Shown here one piece after another: positions 56,691-64,000 of a stretch of DNA of 64,000 nucleotides. The notes under the pieces were generated by a model. It was not told where the DNA came from. It did no database searches and saw only the letters and a program-made list of their open reading frames with translations. Position 1 is the first letter of the stretch, and every line of letters begins with the position of its first letter. Source of the stretch: Sweltsa coloradensis (lineage: Eukaryota > Arthropoda > Insecta > Plecoptera > Chloroperlidae); contig JAMZAV010000165.1 in the NCBI GenBank assembly GCA_024449915.1, forward strand, positions 620,001 through 684,000, given 5' to 3'. The translations under genes and the position numbers were made by a program.

Positions 56691-57461
56691 AGTTGACTTT
56701 TTTACTATTTTATTTTTAAAATTATGTTGATGACTTAAAAATCGTTTCTATTCGTTTAACAAATAAATACATTGTTGTATCAATAAGACACATGGAATTA
56801 TTACATGATACGTCAAAACAAACCTTGAATATTGGCAATTAAAATACTTGTACTAGAATATACAATTGCAATATATTTCATGCTTCTAGCGCAAATCTAC
56901 TACAAGTTTTGAAAGACAGAAATAATGCTTACAAACATGTTTTGCCAATAAAGCCTATATTCCGAGATGTTGAATAGATTGCTTGCGTGCCTAACCATAT
57001 CATACAGTTAGGGTAGAATGAAGAGAATATGGAACACGTCACAAAGTAAATTGCACAACAATTATTACAATGATATTATTGAGATAAATATTACTTTTAT
57101 TGAGTAAAGCTTCAATTAAACTAAAATTTTCGTATTGGTGCGATGCCGTTGACCGATTTGAGGTTTCAGAATTGATAAAAATTTGATAAAATAGTATCAT
57201 CTGCCGCATACTTTTCAACCCAGGTAGTTAGGGTCTGAGGAGATGTTCCTGATGAGATGTCAGTGGGTATGTCAGTGTGCCATGATCTAATTTGTTTCTT
57301 GGAACGAGCGTATGGAGTCGGTGGCGACGGGGGGTCCTACTTCTCTGACGGAGCAGCGGGCGATGTCAACCGGGGCCACAGACACTGACTGCGTGGGGAG
57401 GGTTAAACCCGCTACTTGGAACTTCGATGCTTTCTTTTAGGCTGGTTGAATTGTGGGTTAA

Positions 57462-58105
57462 AGGGGCTATTAACTCAAAAAAATATTTTTTACCACATGA
57501 TCTATAGCACAATACTACACTAAAATGACAGTTTAAAAAATGATATCTTGTAACTGGGATTTAACACGAATTTTTCAATTTTTTTGATCCAGAAATTTGC
57601 GAAAATTGGTGTTTTGGGAAATTTCTTAAATCGGCTTTAACCTGCTTCTTTTTTGGTCCACATAGAATACTAGAGCATGGTACCAATCTAAAATGCCCAT
57701 TATTTACACCGTGTCTTGAAACTGTGCCCAAATATACCCTCAAACACGCAAAAATATGCATTCCAAAATCACACCCCATAATGGTAATCAGCATATTTTG
57801 ACCAAACTACTTGCCCAAATTACAAAACAAAATAAAGAGAATTTACAGAAAAGGCTGTAGAGTACGTCAATGATAACCAATATTTTTTTGGATCAAAATC
57901 CTCCAAGGTCACGGGGCATAAAGATCGTCCCCATGTTATTTCTTATGGGAGATTTTTGCCGGTGGGACCTAGCTCGAAAAATGTCATGTTTGACAATTTT
58001 TTGGGAGGTCATGGTGGCCCCAATAATTTTTCTGTGGATTGTTAAATTCATTACTAGTTAGCCTGAATGAAATATATTTTTTGAGTTTAGCGGTTAAATA
58101 CCCCT
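57462..58105. mobile_element. TTAA-flanked MITE (piggyBac-like), copy 2
   Basis: A 644-bp unit in reverse orientation relative to 17849-18408. The ends AGGGGCTATT and ATACCCCT are short inverted repeats, bordered by TTAA at 57458-57461 and 58106-58109. Shared interior text includes CCTCCAAGGTCACGGGGC and TTTTTGGATCAAAATCC. Confidence 0.8.
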
Positions 58106-58920
58106 TTAATATACAGCATTATTTCACTTGAGAGAACAATCTCTGTTACGATCTATTCGTTCAACAGGCGAGGTGTATCCCTAGTTGTAGTCTACATCAT
58201 GAGTGAGGGGTGGATGACGACGAAGGAAATAAAAGCGCCACGTGGATTCGAACCCAAGTCTCGTTGTCAGTTTGAACCAATATATTTCAATCATTTCGGG
58301 TTCTGTTTTTTTATTTTTTATTTAGAAGACGGTGGAATTGGTTGCTGCACTGAGCCAGGGGTCGGTAAGTGAACTAAGGTAAGGGAGGCAAGTTGATATA
58401 CTTGCCAACCGATAGCACCTGTAGGCATTGGTGTGGTATACGAGGACTGTGAATTGAATTAATAAGCCATGTTGTTGCACTGGCTTACAGTAGAAGTGTC
58501 TTCCATATTGTTATAGTGCAACACTCGTCGAGTGCCGTTCAGAGACGCTTCAGTGAGCAGAGAATGGCACTGCTTTGAAATTGAAAAACTCTATAAAATA
58601 GTACTTTAAACTATACTATTTCAAATTACTATAGATTTGTAGTAACACCCAGGTACTATTTATTCCACTGACATTTGTTAAGTAGTCGGACAACGGACCG
58701 AGACTCCACTCACTGCCCCTGAATAAATAAATTAAATAAATTCGTATCTAGTCCACCCACTCAGTCATAGAACTAATTTTCAGCGGGGGACAGTAAACCA
58801 AAGCGACCAAACCAACCCGGTATAGGCCCCGACGCAATCGACGAGTGAGCGATAACCAATTAAAGATCGATATTATTGTAAATAGGAAATATAGCAATCA
58901 GTGGTATGGACAGTGCGAAC

Positions 58921-60112
58921 ATGGAGTTGGATGATAAGGAGGTCTAGCTCAAATGGAACAGCACGTCCACAATCATGTTTGTTTCTTTGAGCCTATTCGC
59001 CACTTTGATTGTTATAACCACTACTAGCAGGTTAAACTTTGCTACCATGAACTGTGGTAGGCCCTAGGTTACCTTGGTTACCAAAGTAAACAATCAAAAT
59101 GTCTGCCAATTTGAAGTGCTAACTTGTACACCGCCGACCACACACCTGCGCCTCCAGTACGACATTACCAGGGTCCACTAGATACTTATGCTAAGCTGCT
59201 GTAAGTTGGGTCTTCTCACCTGATGTAAACAAACCACCATCTTATATCCCTGCGTGTGTTTTAAAAATAATCTGGAGCGCTCCGAACACGCTCTGTAATA
59301 TTATCCGTAGCAGAATGTGATATGTTTTTGTTTTGTTTTGACAGATCATGGACAGCAAAGATTGGGCATTGTGGATTATTATCAATACTACCATTGATAT
59401 TAGGCCTACCTTTGTGTTTAGAATGTAGTTACAACTCCACGATAAAAGATTGTATGTGCATAAGCCTAGGCTAGGCCCTCGTCTTTGACATTGTGTGGTT
59501 TTTTCATAGACAAAGGCCTAGACCTTGTAGAAGTCGTCGTAGAGCATAGGTCTCGCGTTCTTAGGCTTAGGGCTAGGCCCTAGAAAGATCAGATTCAAGT
59601 TCAAGTTTGCCTCATGAGGTTTTGGTTTAAAGGCCTACATGGTGCAATAGGCCTATGGCTTGGACTCATCTTTATCTTACCAACCACATCATCAATGCTA
59701 ATAGGCCTTATGCCTACCGGTATCTGGACAGTTTGCCTCGGATCCTAATATCCATTATGAAAATTGACATATGAAGTTGAAAGATATGAAAATTATTTAC
59801 ATCATAATGTTACCTGCCAACATAAGAATCAAAGATTATATAGGTGGTAGCCTATTTATGTATTTATTGCATTCAAATGTACAACCGACTTTTGAAATTG
59901 ACGTCCAGCTGCAGTCTGCTATTTGTTTACAAAATCTCTGTAAGGTCCATTGGATAATGTGTACGCGCACTCAGTAGACACATTATCAAGTAGGCCTTGA
60001 CTTAGGGAACTAAGATGGCGCTTATACATTGTGGAAGTACAAGCGAAGACCCACCTTACAGCAGCTGTTAGGTATCTAGTGGACCCTGGCCAGTACTATT
60101 TATAGCTCCATG
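58921..60112. mobile_element. Composite DNA element inserted in SINE-A
   Basis: Flanked by the 8-bp direct repeat GTGCGAAC (58913-58920 and 60113-60120; extendable to 9 bp). The uninterrupted SINE at 43127-43580 shows the empty site, so this is a true insertion. The outer ends ATGGAG and CTCCATG are a short inverted repeat. The outer unit is itself interrupted by the element at 59168-60089. Confidence 0.75.
59168..60089. mobile_element. hAT-like element with 45-bp inverted ends, nested
   Basis: CCAGGGTCCACTAGATACTT at 59168 is matched by GGTATCTAGTGGACCCTGG ending at 60089, and the inverted repeat runs inward through GCTGCTGTAA and GGGTCTTC. CAGGG termini and an imperfect 8-bp flank pair (GACATTAC, GCCAGTAC; 6 of 8) suggest a hAT-type non-autonomous element. 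The interior has no transposase. Confidence 0.7.
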
Positions 60113-61623
60113 GTGCGAACACCAGCGGATCAACGCCAGAGTCAACAAGGCCGATTCAGAAAAACTTTAAATTTATTATGTGCCTCGTTACGTTGCTAGA
60201 ACGGCTCCAAAGTCACCGTTTTCGTCAATTCCTATGGTTAGAATTGATGGGCAAATCAGAAGCTAAAAAACTTCTAGCTTTAGCGGGAATCGAACCCTGA
60301 ACCTTCTGCATTGGAAGCAGAGACGCTAACCACAAGACAACGAGCCATAAGAGCATCAGGTCATCTGCACGAATGATTGTTTAGAACTTTAGCTGCTGCG
60401 ATTCTACAGACCTCTCAAAGCTAACACGAGTGTACATATTGTGATGAGCTTAGGGATTCGCAGACACCGCTGAGAAAATATCAAATCTGTCTCGAGGTTG
60501 TAAAAGACGGCAAAGCGAGCACAAAAAGCAGCGACGTCGCGGGCGTCGCGACGGCGTGCTGTGCAAGCAATCATGTTGCACCGAGGTATAACAGAGGCAT
60601 CAACCAGCCGACAAGCTCAGACATGGCGACGATCATAGCTTCTTTGAAGGTAGACTATGCCTATCTCGCTAGCTGCGACAGGGGTTGAATTGAGTTTCTT
60701 TTTTCCATGTCGTTTGTATAATACATGGTTGTTACATTTTGATGTGTATGCTCCAATGAGAATAATACTTGAGGCGGAGCATACAGAGTTCCTTCTACAA
60801 AAATAGCTTATTGGCCAGGAACAATAAGAAAACGTAAATTAAAAACTTATAATCAAGGCCACTTATACCCTCTTTAAAATTAATTTTCGGCATCAACCTG
60901 ATGATGGGTGAGGAAGGTTTAACCGAAAATTTGTTTTTAAGTAAGTTTTGGTGTTGGTTAAAGTGTTAAATTTATGATTATTATGAGTTATTATTATGAA
61001 AAGTGTTAGTTTACAGTTAATTAACATTATGACATATGAACACTGGAGCCGTACAATAGACGAAGAAATTACAGCTAATAAATGTGAAGCATATCAATGA
61101 ACAGTGAATTAATCATAAAATATGTAACTCAATATGATAGGCATTAAATTGGTGAAGATGCACATAATTACATCTGTAAATTATAAAGAATTGCCTACGT
61201 GATGGGAAAGTACTACCATGGATTTAACATGGTATTTATCCGAAAATCCATGGTGCTGGCATGCTTTGTACGTACGTATTACGTATGTACGTACGAGTAT
61301 GTCTGTATTAATAGGAAATTCCTATTGTAATGGAGAAACACCCACAAAATGTCTCGATGCTATCCAAATAAATATATTTTTCAAATTTTAATACTTTAAG
61401 ATTACAAATTACAAATAGTTAACTCAATAAGCTTTGATTGCGTCTGAGTGCACAGAGTATAGTAAATAGAAGAGATGCAGGCTACTCCCTCGACGATCCT
61501 GGTCTCGCCGGAGAGTTATTAAAAACTCTGGCTCGGGGCGTTCTCCCATGTTTTCCTCGTCTGTTAATAACGCCGGCTATAGATTATTGTGTTTGTGTTT
61601 GTGTTGGTACACATGCCCGGAGC

Positions 61624-62175
61624 GGCGGGAACCCTGCGCCCGTGCACGACCGCTGTAGGATGCAGGAGCCACACCGAGCAACCGTCAAACATGGGGGGTT
61701 CACGGGAACCTGCGCCCGTGCACGACCGCTGTAGGATGCAGGAGCCACACCGAGCAACCGTCAAACATGGGGGGGTTCACGGGAACCTGCGCCCGTGCAC
61801 GACCGCTGTAGGATGCAGGAGCCACACCGAGCAACCGTCAAACATGGGGGGTTCACGGGAACCTGCGCGCGTGCACGACCGCTGTAGGATGCAGGAGCCA
61901 CACCGAGCAACCGTCAAACATGGGGGGTTCACGGGAACCTGCGCCCGTGCACGACCGCTGTAGGATGCAGGAGCCACACCGAGCAACCGTCAAACATGGG
62001 GGGGTTCACGGGAACCTGCGCCCGTGCACGACCGCTGTAGGATGCAGGAGCCACACCGAGCAACCGTCAAACATGGGGGGTTCACGGGAACCTGCGCCCG
62101 TGCACGACCGCTGTAGGATGCAGGAGCCACACCGAGCAACCGTCAAACATGGGGGGTTCACGGGAACCTGCGCTC
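61624..62175. repeat. 76-77-bp GC-rich minisatellite, 7 units
   Basis: Unit: GGGAACCTGCGCCCGTGCAC, GACCGCTGTAGGATGCAGGA, GCCACACCGAGCAACCGTCA, AACATGGGGGGTTCAC. GTAGGATGC marks occur at 61655, 61731, 61808, 61884, 61960, 62037 and 62113. Units are almost identical, differing by one G and single bases. Long reading frames on both strands arise because the period shifts the frame; they are not genes. Confidence 0.93.
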
Positions 62176-62329
62176 GTAGCTCGTAGTTCGTCGTACGTGT
62201 GCGTGCCTTCTTAGTGGGCCGATTAAAAAATTGCACCCGTACAGAAAGGTTCAACATTTTTACTAATAACTGTCAATAAAATCAAGTAGTTTGACGTAAT
62301 TGGCACTATTAAATAAAAAATCAAAAATC

Positions 62330-62385
62330 TTGTAATTAGAGTCTACACATAACTGATTTTCAGTGGGAAACACTTTTGGGTCATG
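62330..62385 (-). repeat. SINE-A 3' fragment
   Basis: AATTAGAGTCTACACATAAC and TGATTTTCAGTGGGAAAC match the 3' end of SINE-A in reverse orientation. Confidence 0.55.
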
Positions 62386-62447
62386 GATCACGCAAACTAA
62401 GTCATTGTCTAAATATCGAACACCAATGCCGATGTGAGTTCTGAGAG

Positions 62448-62494
62448 CACCGCCGTCTGGATGTATGTAAAGGCAAAACATCCAGACGGCGGTG
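62448..62494. repeat. Perfect 17-bp hairpin
   Basis: CACCGCCGTCTGGATGT (62448-62464) and ACATCCAGACGGCGGTG (62478-62494) are exact inverted copies with a 13-base loop. It is GC-rich and isolated, possibly the tip of a foldback or an RNA structure. Confidence 0.8.
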
Positions 62495-63529
62495 GTTACA
62501 AGCAAGGAGATGGACGTGGTGAACCCCCCCCCCCCCCCACGAAACACGACGAGCATCAGATCATTGTGCGACGATCAGGTCCGCCCTGTGAAGTTGTATG
62601 GAGATGTTCGTCTCGGTGACGAATGATACTCGGCTCGATTCTCCTCGGCTACGCATCGTCCAGAACTAATAGCCTCTCAGTCTCTCGGGGGTGGGTGAGG
62701 GAGGGTGAGATGACAAAGTGTTACCCTCACTTCTCGCGACCAGGGCCGGGTCACAAGTAACGATAAAAGCCGTGGGTTCGAATCCCACACAAGGCATAGT
62801 TCGGATGAACCCCCTGAAAGGTTATATATATACTATACCACCTGTATGTTATACAAAAGTTGAATCTCCATGGTTGTACTAACTCAGATAGTTTACAGGA
62901 TGTGATAACGAGTTATATCTTCTTTACCGAAGGCTAAGGGCGGAACGAGAACACTTCAGTATGTTCATGACTGTAGAGAGTTCGAATCACTGGTAAGTGG
63001 AACTTCTCGGCGCTTTATTTGGGAATTGTGTGATCAACCAACGTAAGATTTAAGAAGTACCCTCATCGCTCCCACACTCCCATACATGATTGTCAGTAAA
63101 TTGAATGTAGGAAGGAAATGAAACTGATTGCTTGTGAATTAATATTGGCACGGAAATGTATAGATCGCTTTATCTTGAGACCCACGCTAAAGTTATCAAA
63201 ACTAATTACTTCATCAAATGAGCAATTTCTTGCAGTTGGAAATGACACATTATCGCTTAGTTCCTGAGAGCATCCGACTTCAAACTAGCAACAGTTGAAA
63301 ACTAACTTTAACACCGTACGAGCTAAATACATAGAATTAAAACATGTCACAATGTCTCCTGCGAATGGTAACATGTTTGCCAAACTGATCTCATTGGTAA
63401 GAACGGAAAGACCTTTCAGTTGATCAATCTACATTTAGCAACGAAGCACATAATACATTGAAACGTTGATTCGGTTTATCCTTGTTTATTCTGACGACGC
63501 CCGTGAGTGAATCGTGTGATTGTTCGATG

Positions 63530-63690
63530 TTTCCTGTTGGCCATAGTTCGCGGATCTCTTGTTGGCCATAGTTCGCGCGATGATGGCGTCGCCCCCGACA
63601 GGGCTGGCTTGGTCTACTTTAGATTTAAAAGTCTCCCACTGAAAATCAGTTACGTCACTGAGAGGCTAGACTATAAATACGACATATTTC
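63530..63690 (+). repeat. Partial SINE-A copy
   Basis: CTTGTTGGCCATAGTTCGCG, GGGCTGGCTTGGTCTAC, CCACTGAAAATCAGTTACGT and CTATAAATAC align with the 3' portion of SINE-A. TTGGCCATAGTTCGCG is duplicated within it. Confidence 0.7.
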
Positions 63691-64000
63691 CTTTCAGAAA
63701 TTGTGGGTGCGTGCTGTGCTGTGTGGGTGCTGGTACTCGAAATTTCGAGTTGAGTTGGATTTTGGGAACAGACCCGATTGACAAAAAAGGTAGGCCCACA
63801 CGATTTTCGAGTGACAAAAATATATTTTGGGGGGGTTGGAGTTTTTGGGGGGGATGGTGGAGGTGCCGGTCCACCCAATTTTAAATTTATAATTTAGGAT
63901 GGCCATAAAAAAACTCAATTCAATTAAAAGACATGCAACAGAAAATAAATTTGGTAGAAAATTATATTGCAGGGTAAAATTATATACAAGTAAAATTCAT

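Larger units (their letters stand above)
58738..60355 (-). repeat. SINE-A copy split by a 1.2-kb insertion
   Basis: The 3' half (58738-58920) and the tRNA-headed 5' half (60113-60355) together match the uninterrupted copy at 43127-43580. The tRNA-like head near 60285-60350 reads GTTAGCGTCTCTGCTTCCAA on the minus strand. The interruption falls exactly at GTGCGAAC. Confidence 0.85.
55546..64000. other. Upstream intron(s) or flank of the ETS gene
   Basis: No further ETS-gene exon was recognised. Contents: a 37-bp minisatellite (56296-56690), a piggyBac-type MITE (57462-58105), SINE-A copies, a hAT-like insertion, and a 76-bp minisatellite (61624-62175). Two GC-rich pieces of unknown status lie at 57300-57420 and 60480-60660; the second contains ATGGCGACGATC with a GTAGAC donor-like end near 60650. 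62500-63500 holds a poly-C tract, a tRNA-like B-box half (62770) and nothing else assignable. Confidence 0.55.

Noticed and set aside
61438..62257. Long overlapping open frames on both strands (up to 124 codons)
   Set aside because: They lie in a 76-77-bp minisatellite; the frames are products of the repeat and the protein text is the same unit in rotated frames.

Overview
This is nuclear DNA of an invertebrate animal: three protein genes, all on the minus strand, set in AT-rich sequence packed with transposon debris. The coding exons are strikingly GC-rich against the introns and have GT/AG boundaries with matching codon phases. The two recognisable genes, an MCC orthologue and an ETS factor of the PEA3 (ETV1/4/5) group, point to a bilaterian. 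The abundance of SINEs, foldback elements, minisatellites and palindromic TAGGCCTA runs would suit a marine invertebrate, but the sequence alone does not settle the phylum.

Layout. Positions 1-16410 hold the 5' part of an MCC-like gene: exon 1 (16410-16274) and exon 2 (1221-864), separated by a 15 kb intron full of repeats; the rest of the gene runs off the left edge. Positions 21010-21902 hold a compact gene for an unrecognised soluble 248-residue protein with all its coding sequence in one exon. Positions 29818-55545 hold six 3' exons of the PEA3-type ETS gene, including a complete ETS DNA-binding domain (split over three exons), with one 20 kb intron; its first exons, carrying the N-terminal activation domain, are not visible and probably lie to the right of 55.5 kb or beyond the window. 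The genes do not form an operon or pathway unit.

Most notable. Two different introns of the ETS gene begin with a minisatellite whose unit contains the splice donor itself: five 49-50 bp copies after the exon ending at 31956, the unit being a copy of the last ~43 nt of exon plus donor, and 51-bp copies after the exon ending at 54874. Each intron therefore offers a ladder of near-identical 5' splice sites. The last intron also contains a 622-bp near-perfect palindrome bounded by TTAA. Elsewhere there are several transposon families that can be ordered in time by nested insertions: a 41-bp satellite split by a 614-bp element, a tRNA-derived SINE split by a hAT-like element, and a local duplication with one filled and one empty site. 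A recurring terminus, ACTAGGAAAACGC, links at least three otherwise different repeat families. No RNA polymerase III gene that looks intact, no rRNA, no CRISPR array and no intact transposase or reverse transcriptase was seen.
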